Shown piece by piece: positions 1-7,356 of a DNA stretch of 33,464 nucleotides. The notes under the pieces were generated by a model. The model saw only the letters and a program-made list of their open reading frames with translations. It was not told where the DNA came from and ran no database searches. Each line of letters begins with the position of its first letter. The first letter of the stretch is position 1. Source of the DNA: Planctomycetota bacterium (GTDB lineage: Bacteria; Planctomycetota; Phycisphaerae; Phycisphaerales; SM1A02). The position numbers were made by a program, and so were the translations under genes. The stretch is taken from positions 1 to 33,464 of the forward strand of contig JACNLW010000016.1 in the NCBI GenBank assembly GCA_014381305.1. Direction: 5' to 3'.

Positions 1-60
1 CAGGTCCGGGGGTCAGGTCCGGGGGTCAGACCCCGGGGTCAGGTCCGGGGGTCAGACCCC
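1..60. repeat. 13-bp tandem GC-rich array, truncated by window edge
   Basis: Four 13-base units and part of a fifth run head to tail: CAGGTCCGGGGGT at 1, 14 and 40, and the variant CAGACCCCGGGGT at 27, with a degenerate CAGACCCCTGGTG at 53. The CAGACCCC variants create the palindromic core GGGGTCAGACCCC. The array touches the left edge, so its full length is unknown. From memory, GGGGTCTGACCCC-type palindromes are scattered between genes in several bacterial groups as REP-like elements; I could not verify that here. Confidence 0.85.
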
Positions 61-61
61 T

Positions 62-125
62 GGTGAGATAATCGCAAACTATGCAACTTGATTCTATCGG
101 GGCAAACTGATGCGATTAATTCACC
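62..125. repeat. Imperfect inverted repeat (15-bp arms, 34-base loop)
   Basis: Bases 62-76 (GGTGAGATAATCGCA) pair with 111-125 (TGCGATTAATTCACC) with two mismatches. The right arm is the start of the longer repeat at 111-135. The short sequence GCAAACT also recurs at 74 and 102. Together with the tandem array to the left this looks like a compound intergenic repeat element rather than coding sequence. Confidence 0.7.
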
Positions 126-135
126 CGCGGTCTAA
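111..135 (+). repeat. Left copy of 25-bp inverted repeat shared with window right end
   Basis: This 25-base stretch, with core ATTAATTCACCCGCGGTCT, is matched exactly in reverse complement at 33421-33445. Its second half, TTCACCCGCGGTCT (120-133), is repeated in tandem at 141-154, a 21-base period. A diverged copy lies upstream of aroC near 25799-25820. It is intergenic, just upstream of the plsC-like gene. Confidence 0.85.
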
Positions 136-136
136 A

Positions 137-171
137 TTTATTCACCCGCGGTCTTGTGGTAGCATGGAAGT
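137..171 (+). promoter_or_regulatory. Possible promoter of the plsC-ruvA-manC-ruvX operon
   Basis: TAGCAT (160-165) resembles a -10 box and lies six bases before the GTG start at 172. A weak -35 candidate, TTTATT (137-142), sits 17 bases upstream and overlaps the second tandem repeat copy. No well-spaced Shine-Dalgarno sequence is present, so the message may be leaderless. The match is weak and rests on eye inspection. Confidence 0.3.
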
Positions 172-885
172 GTGATATCAGAATGGATTGTGTATGGGGT
201 TGCAGTGTGGCTTTTGATCATGGCAATGATCTATTGGCTTGCACTTCCTGCAATGGGACGACGGGTAATGGGCGATGGTCCGTCTGCGATAGTTTGGTTT
301 CTAAACTGGGCATACGTCCATTTTTTTCATCGACTCAGGGCATCAGGAACCGAAATTGTCCCAGATACCCTCGCAGCGGGACCGCTCGTCGTAATATGCA
401 ACCACCAAAGCCCAATTGACCCTCTATTGGTGCAAGCAAAATGCCGTTTTAAAATTCGCTGGCTCATGGCGGAAGAATTTATGCTCCCTGCCGCCGATTT
501 TGTGTGGAAACTTGGCGAGATTATTCCCGTTGCCCGAGATGGAAATGACACCGCAGGGCTTCGCACTGCGCTTCGCCATCTTCGCAACAATGGTGTCATC
601 GGCATCTTCCCAGAAGGCGGAATCAAAGAACCACGAAATGCTGTGCACCCATTTTTAGAAGGCGCCGGTGCGATGATCGCCAAAACCAATGCCAAAGTCC
701 TTCTCGCCATCGTCGATGGCACACCCCAAAACGACGATATGGCAAAGGCGTTGATAGAGCGATCTCATTCAACAGTGAAATTCGTTGAACTCCGCTCTTA
801 TCCCGAAAATGCAACGGGAAAAGAGATAACCAACGAACTTCGGAGCCGCATTGCTGAAATAACTCGTTGGCCATTGGTAAACTAA
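172..885 (+). CDS. plsC: 1-acyl-sn-glycerol-3-phosphate acyltransferase (PlsC-like)
   Basis: Predicted inner-membrane acyltransferase that would transfer a fatty acyl chain to lysophosphatidic acid to make phosphatidic acid. The 237-residue protein starts with a hydrophobic segment (about residues 5-27). It has the family's block I, NHQSPID (77-83, catalytic His78 and Asp83), and block III, FPEGG (146-150). The length fits short bacterial PlsC proteins. The start is GTG at 172; the frame is closed by TAG at 160, and the only alternatives are further in (GTG 190). It is first in a tight plus-strand run with ruvA, four bases downstream. The exact acyl acceptor cannot be told from sequence, and lysophospholipid acyltransferases of other specificity share these motifs. 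Confidence 0.85.
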   Translation: MISEWIVYGVAVWLLIMAMIYWLALPAMGRRVMGDGPSAIVWFLNWAYVHFFHRLRASGTEIVPDTLAAGPLVVICNHQSPIDPLLVQAKCRFKIRWLMAEEFMLPAADFVWKLGEIIPVARDGNDTAGLRTALRHLRNNGVIGIFPEGGIKEPRNAVHPFLEGAGAMIAKTNAKVLLAIVDGTPQNDDMAKALIERSHSTVKFVELRSYPENATGKEITNELRSRIAEITRWPLVN

Positions 886-889
886 CAGT

Positions 890-1507
890 GTGATTACTCG
901 ACTACGTGGAAATCTTGTTGCTATCGAAGAAGGCAAAGCAATGGTTGCTGTTGAAGCGATCACGTACGAATTGCTCATCCCTTCCGCAGATGTCGAAAAA
1001 CTACTTGATCAGCTTGGCAGTTTGATCGAGTTTCACACAATGCATTACTTGGAAGGACAATCGCAGGGCTCATCGTTCATTCCAAGACTTATTGGTTTTT
1101 CATGCGATAGAGATCGTGACTTTTTTCAACTCTTTACAACGGTAAAAGGAATCGGAAACCGAAAAGCACTTCGCGCTTTGATTCGACCCTTTGGAGAAAT
1201 CGCAGCTGCCATCGCAAACAAAGATTCTTCTGCGTTGGTTTCATTGCCCGAAATTGGAAAACGTTCTGCTGAAACAATCATCGCTGAACTCAGCGGGAAA
1301 ATAGACAATTACATTGGTGATGTTATGCCAAATATCGAAGTCAAAATCCCAACTTTTGGCGAAGATGCTATTGCAATGCTTATACAACTTGGCGAATCTC
1401 CCCGAGATGCTCGAAAACTTGTGCGGCTTGCAATAGACAGAGAGCCAACAATTGAAACTGCAGATCAACTTGTTCAAACTTCATTCCAAATTAAAGGATC
1501 ACAATGA
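890..1507 (+). CDS. ruvA: Holliday junction branch migration protein RuvA
   Basis: RuvA binds four-way DNA junctions as a tetramer and loads the RuvB motor for branch migration in recombinational repair. The 205-residue protein has the expected three parts: an N-terminal OB-fold region beginning MITRLRGNLVAIEEG, a middle domain with two helix-hairpin-helix motifs (VKGIGNRKALRAL, and LPEIGKRSAETIIAELSGK around residues 109-135), and a C-terminal three-helix domain of about 50 residues. It starts with GTG four bases after the upstream stop. Its TGA overlaps the next gene's ATG (ATGA). ruvB and ruvC are not in this window. Confidence 0.92.
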   Translation: MITRLRGNLVAIEEGKAMVAVEAITYELLIPSADVEKLLDQLGSLIEFHTMHYLEGQSQGSSFIPRLIGFSCDRDRDFFQLFTTVKGIGNRKALRALIRPFGEIAAAIANKDSSALVSLPEIGKRSAETIIAELSGKIDNYIGDVMPNIEVKIPTFGEDAIAMLIQLGESPRDARKLVRLAIDREPTIETADQLVQTSFQIKGSQ

Positions 1508-2577
1508 GACATGCAATGATTATGGCTGGTGGGAGCGGAACGCGGTTGTGGCCGATGAGCCGTGGCGAAACTCCCAAACAACTCATTCCGCTCTTTGAGG
1601 GCAAATCTCTTCTACAAATTGCCGCCGAAAGACTCGATGGAACTGTTGACCCTACAAATCGTTGGATTTGCACAGGCCAAAAACATTGTGATGTTATTTG
1701 CCAATCGTTGCCAAACTTTTCTCCTGCACAACTCATCGGTGAGCCCGAAGGACGCGACACCCTCAACGCAGTTGGTTTTACCGCAACTGTGTTACACAAA
1801 CTTGATCCAAATGCAATTTTCGCTGTTCTCACCGCGGATCACATCATTCGCCCGCAACAAGAATTTGCAAAATGTCTTGACGTTGGTTTTTCATTGGTTG
1901 AAGAAGATCCCACGCGGTTTGTCACCTTTGGCATCACACCTACATTCCCTGCTACTGGGTACGGATATGTTGAACTTGGTAACACCATTGCTGAGGGCGC
2001 AAATGCTTGCAAACGTTTCGTAGAGAAGCCAGACCTTGCGACGGCCGAAGAATATGTAGCATCTGGAAATTTTGCATGGAACAGCGGCATGTTTGTATTT
2101 CATTGCAAAACCGTTCTTGATGCGATCACAAGAATGCAACCAGAGTCCGCAGCGGGACTCGCGCTCATTGGCGAAGCGTGGGGCACACCGCAGCAAGAAG
2201 AAGTACTTGCACGCGTTTACCCAACACTTCCAAAAATTAGTGTTGACTATGGCATGATGGAACCGGCAGGAAGTGATGCAAACATTTCAATATGCACTGT
2301 GCCCATGGATGTGGAATGGTTAGATGTTGGTTCGTGGCCAAGCTACGGAGAAACACTGACACCAGACAAAAATGGCAATTGCAGCGACACAAGCAGTTAC
2401 ACGATCGATTGCAATCGCACGCTTGCTGTGTCGGACGATCCCACGCACGCAATCACCATGATTGGGTGCGATGACCTGTGTGTGATTCATACAAAAGATG
2501 CAACACTTGTATTTCCTGCATCAGAAGCACAAAGGGTCAAAGAAATGCACACAAAGGTTGACCCAAAATTACAATGA
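1504..2577 (+). CDS. manC: Mannose-1-phosphate guanylyltransferase
   Basis: Predicted to make GDP-mannose from mannose-1-phosphate and GTP, a precursor for surface polysaccharides and glycans. The 357-residue protein carries the nucleotidyltransferase signature GGSGTRLWP (9-17) followed by a PKQ motif at 24-26, the family motif FVEKPD (170-175), and a DVGSW motif near residue 275. It lacks the C-terminal phosphomannose isomerase domain of longer bifunctional enzymes, so it is the short, transferase-only type. The ATG overlaps the ruvA stop by four bases and AAAGGA just upstream is a credible ribosome binding site. Its own stop overlaps the ruvX start. A related hexose-1-phosphate specificity cannot be excluded. 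Confidence 0.88.
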   Translation: MRHAMIMAGGSGTRLWPMSRGETPKQLIPLFEGKSLLQIAAERLDGTVDPTNRWICTGQKHCDVICQSLPNFSPAQLIGEPEGRDTLNAVGFTATVLHKLDPNAIFAVLTADHIIRPQQEFAKCLDVGFSLVEEDPTRFVTFGITPTFPATGYGYVELGNTIAEGANACKRFVEKPDLATAEEYVASGNFAWNSGMFVFHCKTVLDAITRMQPESAAGLALIGEAWGTPQQEEVLARVYPTLPKISVDYGMMEPAGSDANISICTVPMDVEWLDVGSWPSYGETLTPDKNGNCSDTSSYTIDCNRTLAVSDDPTHAITMIGCDDLCVIHTKDATLVFPASEAQRVKEMHTKVDPKLQ

Positions 2578-2993
2578 GATTTCTTGCAGTAGATCTGGGA
2601 GACAAACGCACGGGACTTGCCATTGCAGATGAAGATCCCAACATTGTGCACCCACTTGTTGTATTAGAAATTCCAATCGGTCCCCTGCTTCTTGCTGCAA
2701 TCGAAAAAGCAATTGGCGAACATGGCGCAGAAGCGATCGTTCTTGGACTTCCACTAGATATGGATGGCACTGTTGGACCAAGAGCAAAACTTACCAAGGA
2801 GTTTGGCGAAAAAATTGCATCGCAAACTTCACTGAAAATCCACTACCAAGATGAACGGCTTACTTCGGTAGCAGCGGAAGAGCATTTGTCACAGAGCGGT
2901 CGAACACACAAACAAAAAAAACGTGTGAGAGATGCGCTCGCAGCCGCAGAAATTCTTACTGATTTTCTTGCAACACGAACCCACAAACAGTAA
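2574..2993 (+). CDS. ruvX: Putative pre-16S rRNA nuclease / YqgF-family RuvX
   Basis: Small RNase H-fold protein (139 residues) of the YqgF family, linked in other bacteria to 16S rRNA 5' maturation and formerly called a Holliday junction resolvase. The nucleotide-binding start LAVDLGDKRTGLAIAD contains the catalytic Asp7; GLPLDMDGTVGP (58-69) and the DERLTS motif (93-98, second acid) follow; Asp120 is the likely third acid. The length is typical. It overlaps manC by four bases (ATGA). Its 3' end runs 38 bases into the convergent gene at 2956, with no space for a terminator. Confidence 0.9.
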   Translation: MRFLAVDLGDKRTGLAIADEDPNIVHPLVVLEIPIGPLLLAAIEKAIGEHGAEAIVLGLPLDMDGTVGPRAKLTKEFGEKIASQTSLKIHYQDERLTSVAAEEHLSQSGRTHKQKKRVRDALAAAEILTDFLATRTHKQ

Positions 2994-3555
2994 ATTCACT
3001 GTTCGATTGAGCGAAAACTTCGCACGCCTCAACACTTGTTGCAATCAGAATAATTTTCCGTATTTGTAAATCTGTTGGAACATTTGATGTATCGTCAACA
3101 ACACAACAATCAATGCGTGGCGCAGGTTCCTCTTCTATTTGCACCGGGAGATCTGCGTGTATTTGATCTTCTGGAATATCTGCGTGGTTTACAATTGTTT
3201 CTTCGATGATACCTTCCGAACTTTCTTTCATTTGCCACAGGTGTGTACATAGCCAAGGCAAGCCCCGAACGTTCGGGTCGTACATCAGTCGTTCGTATAA
3301 AGGGAGTAAGGAATCGGCATCACTGAGTGCAAGTTGAAAATCACCAAACTGTGAAACACTTGAACTTGCTTCTGTAAACACGAGCGCTGCCATTGCGTCT
3401 ATAAGTTCATCCATCGTTGCACGAACTGTCACAGTCCCATTTGAAATTGAAATCAAATCTTCTGAAGATGTAGACTCAACAAATTGATACGGTCCTTCTT
3501 TGGATTCTTCGATCCACTTCTCACCGTCACGTGCGCGTTTTCCTTCACGCATCAT
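2956..3555 (-). CDS. Degenerate 6-phosphogluconolactonase-like protein
   Basis: This 199-residue protein resembles the DevB/Pgl type of 6-phosphogluconolactonase but seems to have lost the active site. The stretch FGDFQLALS (70-78), PLYERL (85-90), then PW..THLW (100-107) and an IRET/VDHADIP-like helix (IEETIVNHADIP, 117-128) follow the family in order. The family's GGSTP loop reads DADSL (79-83), and the DER motif after HLW reads QMKE (108-111). The region holding the family's GMGxDGH motif is shortened and reads DDTSNVP. It is about 40-60 residues shorter than usual. I chose the ATG at 3555 because it gives an ATGA overlap with the upstream esterase; the frame stays open upstream to 3621 inside that gene. 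Catalysis looks unlikely; a binding role or decay are both possible. Confidence 0.62.
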   Translation of the reverse strand: MMREGKRARDGEKWIEESKEGPYQFVESTSSEDLISISNGTVTVRATMDELIDAMAALVFTEASSSVSQFGDFQLALSDADSLLPLYERLMYDPNVRGLPWLCTHLWQMKESSEGIIEETIVNHADIPEDQIHADLPVQIEEEPAPRIDCCVVDDTSNVPTDLQIRKIILIATSVEACEVFAQSNSEFTVCGFVLQENQ

Positions 3556-5063
3556 TGGACTGGTTCTGGCCCAACCATTGGCGCTTGAAAGTTTGTTAAT
3601 CCAAGCCTGCGTGCAAACCATTCGTCCATTTCAACAATAACCATTCCTCTGAAAACTGCGCCATGATCTCCGCCTTCAACTACTCGAATCATTGCGTCAA
3701 AATTTTTCTCTTGAAAAAACGCACCAAGATCAATGACTGGTTGTTCGAGATAAAACGTATCTAGTCCGCCTGCAATAATATTAATCTTCCCAGAAAGTTT
3801 CGGCGCAAGTTCCTCCCAGTTATCTTCAAGAACTTTCCTGATGTCGTACTGTTTCCAATGTTCCACAACTTCTGGACTCACTGCACCAGTTTCTCGGTCA
3901 TACATTTTTAGGGGTCTGCCATCTTCACCTTTTTGACTAAAAACCCACTCAAAAGACCCAAGTTGTCCACCGTCGACAAGTACCTCTTCCATCTTAGAAA
4001 ATTCTGGTGCAAACAACACCGCCTGTTCGCCCATTCTTGCAATTGGTCTTGGATTCCCATCTTTATCAAAAAGCATATTTGCATTTTCTTCATACAAGTC
4101 TGCTGTTTGAAAATAATGGAAATCAAGTGGATCTGGAGCAAGTGACCAAACACCATCAAAAAAGTCTGGGTTTTGAATGAGCAACCAAAGCGAAGACCAA
4201 CCACCGGAAGAATGGCCCGACAAGTATCTCTTTTCTGCTGAGCCGCCAAGGTTATATTTTTTTTCTAAAAAAGGAATGAACTCTTCCATCAAGGCTGTCA
4301 TTCGCGGTCCATTGTTTTCTGAATCAGCAAAGACATGATGCCCGCCGTAACAGTCTGCATTGAGAATCACTCTGCATACTTGGTCATCGTAATACGAAGC
4401 GGTGTACATCATTTTCATAAATCGCCCACCGTAATGATCGCTACCAAATCCACCAATCCAATACATCACTGGATATGGTTCTTCTCGATCTGGATCGTAG
4501 TCGTCCGGAACGATGACACACGCCCCATGGTCTATATTTCTTCCATAAAAGTCGCTGAGCAAATCACTTTTTGTTTCGATCAGACGTAAGTTCTTATGTA
4601 ATTTCCAACTTCGTTCAGGAACTGGGTTGTCGATGACCAACTCTACAGTACCTGCTGTTTGTCCATTTCCTTCAAACGAAACTCCCGGTCCATACAAACC
4701 CCCAACCGCTGCAAGTTTTGATGAGTCTTGATTCCGACGCAAGAGTGCAACGGCTTTCCATGGGCCTTCGCCTATTGACGATGGAGGCCCTGACATATTC
4801 CTTGCGTTTTCAGCAACTATGAGCGGAGTATCCTTTGCCCAATTTTCTACATCAAGAGAATAGAAAGGTTCGGCGTGCATCCAATTCGGCCCGCCGAGTA
4901 GGGGAATCTTTCCTTTTGTCAACATAATGTACAAACGCCCAGAGACTGAATCGCCTCCATCACCGTCATGCGTGACGGAGAATTTGAGCTCTGTGGTGGA
5001 TGGTTCGACTGCGGGGACTGGGTCTACAAATAATGCCGATACGATAAGAAGAGCTGTAAGCAT
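3552..5063 (-). CDS. Secreted esterase-fold (alpha/beta hydrolase) protein
   Basis: A 503-residue protein with an N-terminal hydrophobic signal peptide (about residues 1-18), so probably exported. The central part resembles the putative-esterase family (enterochelin esterase / feruloyl esterase D type). The nucleophile elbow is GHSSGGW, the preceding strand is PYPVMYWIGGFGSDHYGG, and a late GGDHGAV supplies a likely catalytic His. The first 150 or so residues form an extra domain of unknown role that begins by describing a beta-rich fold (LKFSVTHDGDG). The substrate is unknown. It lies four bases after ctaA and overlaps the next gene by ATGA, so it is probably cotranscribed with ctaA, but nothing in the sequence ties it to heme synthesis. 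Confidence 0.75.
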   Translation of the reverse strand: MLTALLIVSALFVDPVPAVEPSTTELKFSVTHDGDGGDSVSGRLYIMLTKGKIPLLGGPNWMHAEPFYSLDVENWAKDTPLIVAENARNMSGPPSSIGEGPWKAVALLRRNQDSSKLAAVGGLYGPGVSFEGNGQTAGTVELVIDNPVPERSWKLHKNLRLIETKSDLLSDFYGRNIDHGACVIVPDDYDPDREEPYPVMYWIGGFGSDHYGGRFMKMMYTASYYDDQVCRVILNADCYGGHHVFADSENNGPRMTALMEEFIPFLEKKYNLGGSAEKRYLSGHSSGGWSSLWLLIQNPDFFDGVWSLAPDPLDFHYFQTADLYEENANMLFDKDGNPRPIARMGEQAVLFAPEFSKMEEVLVDGGQLGSFEWVFSQKGEDGRPLKMYDRETGAVSPEVVEHWKQYDIRKVLEDNWEELAPKLSGKINIIAGGLDTFYLEQPVIDLGAFFQEKNFDAMIRVVEGGDHGAVFRGMVIVEMDEWFARRLGLTNFQAPMVGPEPVQ

Positions 5064-5067
5064 ATTT

Positions 5068-6375
5068 TTATTGTACGCGGGATGTCCTTCTTACCCAAGC
5101 CAAACTTGCGACACTTGCGCCAAGAAGTAACGCGCCGTTTGCTTGATGCAGTGTTGTGAGCACAACTTCGTACACGGGGATCGAACTTCCCGAATTTAGA
5201 AGGATCGCGATGAGGGCACCTCCCCCTAACAACAACTGCAATCCAACGAGGGCGAGCAATAATTTGCCGTATGTGTTCAACACCGTGTTTTCTCGAGCTA
5301 CAAGTCGTAGTCCAAAAAGAACAACCACTAGAAGCACAACAAACGCAACAAAAATATGTGTATATAAAATGTGCGTGGCTTTTGGTGCAAGTGTTTCATC
5401 TCCTAGCATGTGGCGGTAGACCGCACCGAGTACCAGCTGCAAGACCATCGCGGAGACTAAAATCCAGCCAAGACGAACGTCTTTTTTATCTGCATTGTTG
5501 TCAACAGAACAATTCTGCCAAGTAGGCGACATCATCGCTGCAATCCAAACAAATCCTGCAAAAATCAGTTGCCCAACAACCCCATGCAAAACACCGATCC
5601 AAAGATTTGGGCTGAGCATTTCCCGATCTTGACTCATTGTCAAATGCCCAGTCACGCGTAGCCCACCAAGCAGCCCTTGGGTGCATACCATCAAAAACAC
5701 AAGTGTCGCAACTGCGCGAACAACGCAGTTGGAACTCCACCGCCATGCAACAACAACCATCACAAGCGAGGCAAGCCCGACGTACATGCCAGTGAGCCTG
5801 TGCGCATGTTCAAAGAACACACCTTCGTTTTCAGGCGAAACCATTTCTGTCAACGGGTACAACAACATGTTATGTCCGTAACTGTTTGGCCAATCCGGCA
5901 CTGCAAGGCCAGCTTCAAGTCCAGTCACCAATCCACCAGTTACGAGCATTAGAAATACCAACACGGAAGCCATAACAAAAAATTCGTATTGCCAATCAAC
6001 TGCTTTTGAACACGGCCCCATGTATCGACCAATTCTCGCACCAGTAAAGGTCAATCCTATTGAGCCACCAAGCAAGATGCCAAACCACAGGAAGCCTTTT
6101 GAAATCACTTCCTCGCTCCCACCAATCATGCTGCCGAGCAACATGAGGTTCAAAAAAGCTGATATCCCGCCAATCCAAAGACTTTGTGCTGAGCTGCCGC
6201 CACATCTAGTATGTATGACCCCAGCGAGAACCAAACTAAGCCCTGCAAGAACAAAAAGTACCTCGCCACTTGCGGGGCCGGCGAATAAAAGAGAGATGTA
6301 ACTCAACATCCACATCGCTGTTGTTGCAGCAAATGATAAAGTGAGTGTTCTTGCAATTGAGTTTTGTGTTTTCAT
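5068..6375 (-). CDS. ctaA: Heme A synthase (COX15/CtaA family)
   Basis: Integral membrane enzyme that oxidises the C8 methyl of heme O to the formyl group of heme A, needed by the A-type oxidase encoded to the right. The protein has about eight or more membrane segments. Family landmarks are present: AVPDWPNSYGHNMLLYPL, FEHAHRLTGMYVGL with conserved histidines, LHGVVGQLIF, ILYTHIFVAF and TLHQANGALLL. The longer open frame reaches 6480, but I chose the ATG at 6375 (435 residues, beginning MKTQNSIARTL) because the extra 35 residues would run across the divergent ctaB start. Some 39 bases separate the two divergent starts, so they probably share a control region. Confidence 0.9.
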   Translation of the reverse strand: MKTQNSIARTLTLSFAATTAMWMLSYISLLFAGPASGEVLFVLAGLSLVLAGVIHTRCGGSSAQSLWIGGISAFLNLMLLGSMIGGSEEVISKGFLWFGILLGGSIGLTFTGARIGRYMGPCSKAVDWQYEFFVMASVLVFLMLVTGGLVTGLEAGLAVPDWPNSYGHNMLLYPLTEMVSPENEGVFFEHAHRLTGMYVGLASLVMVVVAWRWSSNCVVRAVATLVFLMVCTQGLLGGLRVTGHLTMSQDREMLSPNLWIGVLHGVVGQLIFAGFVWIAAMMSPTWQNCSVDNNADKKDVRLGWILVSAMVLQLVLGAVYRHMLGDETLAPKATHILYTHIFVAFVVLLVVVLFGLRLVARENTVLNTYGKLLLALVGLQLLLGGGALIAILLNSGSSIPVYEVVLTTLHQANGALLLGASVASLAWVRRTSRVQ

Positions 6376-6414
6376 AATGAAAGATACATATACTACCTTA
6401 GTTGAGGCACAATT
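6376..6414. promoter_or_regulatory. Divergent ctaA/ctaB control region
   Basis: Only 39 bases lie between the divergent start codons, so promoters for both heme genes must be here or extend into the coding sequence. The AT-rich TACATATACTA (6385-6395) contains a -10-like TATACT at 6389-6394 for ctaB. GAGG at 6404-6407 is a plausible ribosome binding site seven bases before ctaB. I do not see a convincing -35 box for either direction. Confidence 0.4.
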
Positions 6415-7356
6415 ATGAATGACCAAGAAACTACAATCCACATAGAGCATGACAAAGACGGACAACAAGGTCTCATTCAAGCCTATTGTGAGTTAACAAA
6501 AATTAAGTTGAGCTTGCTCGTGGTCATGAGCACCGCTGTTGCTTTTGTTATGGCAAGTGAACTCGGTATTGATTGGCTTGCATTTCTGTGGACGGTTATT
6601 GGTACTACATTAAGTGCAGCCGCAGCAGCAACCTGGAATCAACTCTTTGAACAGAAACGAGATGCGTCGATGGCTCGGACGCAAAATCGCCCAATTCCAT
6701 CTGGTCGAATCTCAACTGTGCACGCTTTTGTTGTTGGAGTACTTCTTACATATGGTGGACTCGCCACACTCGCCTTTGGAGCAAATCCAGCTGCGGCCGG
6801 CGTTTCGCTGCTCACAATTCTGACGTATGTGTTTGTCTATACGCCTCTCAAGCCAAGAACGACATACAACACCTTCATTGGCGCAATCGTTGGAGCATTC
6901 CCTCCCCTTCTTGGCTGGGTCGCTGCAGTTGAAACGCTCAGCGGCGGCGCTTGGATTTTAGCGGGCATTTTGTTTTTATGGCAAATTCCGCACTTCCTTG
7001 CACTCGCTTGGAAGTACAAGGACGATTACGAACATGGTGGATTTACGATGCTGCCATCCCTAGACTCCGAGGGCGAGTTAACTGGTCGAGTAAGTGTGCT
7101 TGCAGCAGTTTGTTTGATTCCACTCTGTTTACTTTTCACAAGTGAAGGCGTTGCTTCTCCCCTCTTCGCAATTGGAGGATCACTACTCAGTGCGTGGTTC
7201 ACTTATGTATCCTACAAATTTTGGCGCAATCCAAACAACACAACGGCAATGCGTATGTTTCTTGCAAGCATTGCATACCTTCCACTGCTCTTTATATTAA
7301 TGTTGTTCACAAGGGAATATGTTAACTTTACGGTAACACTTACAGGTACATCATGA
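6415..7356 (+). CDS. ctaB: Protoheme IX farnesyltransferase (heme O synthase)
   Basis: UbiA-family membrane prenyltransferase that attaches a farnesyl group to protoheme to give heme O, the step before CtaA. The 313-residue protein has about eight to nine membrane segments. The first Asp-rich region is NQLFEQKRDASMARTQNRP (75-93), matching the COX10-type N...D...R.xNRP pattern, and the second is KYKDDYEHGGFTMLP (about 201-215). It is divergent from ctaA, and its stop overlaps the DUF3179 gene by ATGA. The local set (ctaA, ctaB, sco, ctaCD, subunits III and IV) makes the role in heme A supply clear. Confidence 0.93.
   Translation: MNDQETTIHIEHDKDGQQGLIQAYCELTKIKLSLLVVMSTAVAFVMASELGIDWLAFLWTVIGTTLSAAAAATWNQLFEQKRDASMARTQNRPIPSGRISTVHAFVVGVLLTYGGLATLAFGANPAAAGVSLLTILTYVFVYTPLKPRTTYNTFIGAIVGAFPPLLGWVAAVETLSGGAWILAGILFLWQIPHFLALAWKYKDDYEHGGFTMLPSLDSEGELTGRVSVLAAVCLIPLCLLFTSEGVASPLFAIGGSLLSAWFTYVSYKFWRNPNNTTAMRMFLASIAYLPLLFILMLFTREYVNFTVTLTGTS

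Noticed and set aside
1-60. CRISPR array
   Set aside because: The 13-base units are contiguous with no unique spacers, and no cas genes are present.
2956-3621. Longer version of the Pgl-like protein starting at 3621
   Set aside because: The extra 22 codons lie within the esterase coding region in another frame, while the ATG at 3555 gives a standard ATGA overlap.
5068-6480. Longer ctaA starting at 6480
   Set aside because: The extension would cross the divergent ctaB start and first codons, and does not resemble a CtaA N-terminus.
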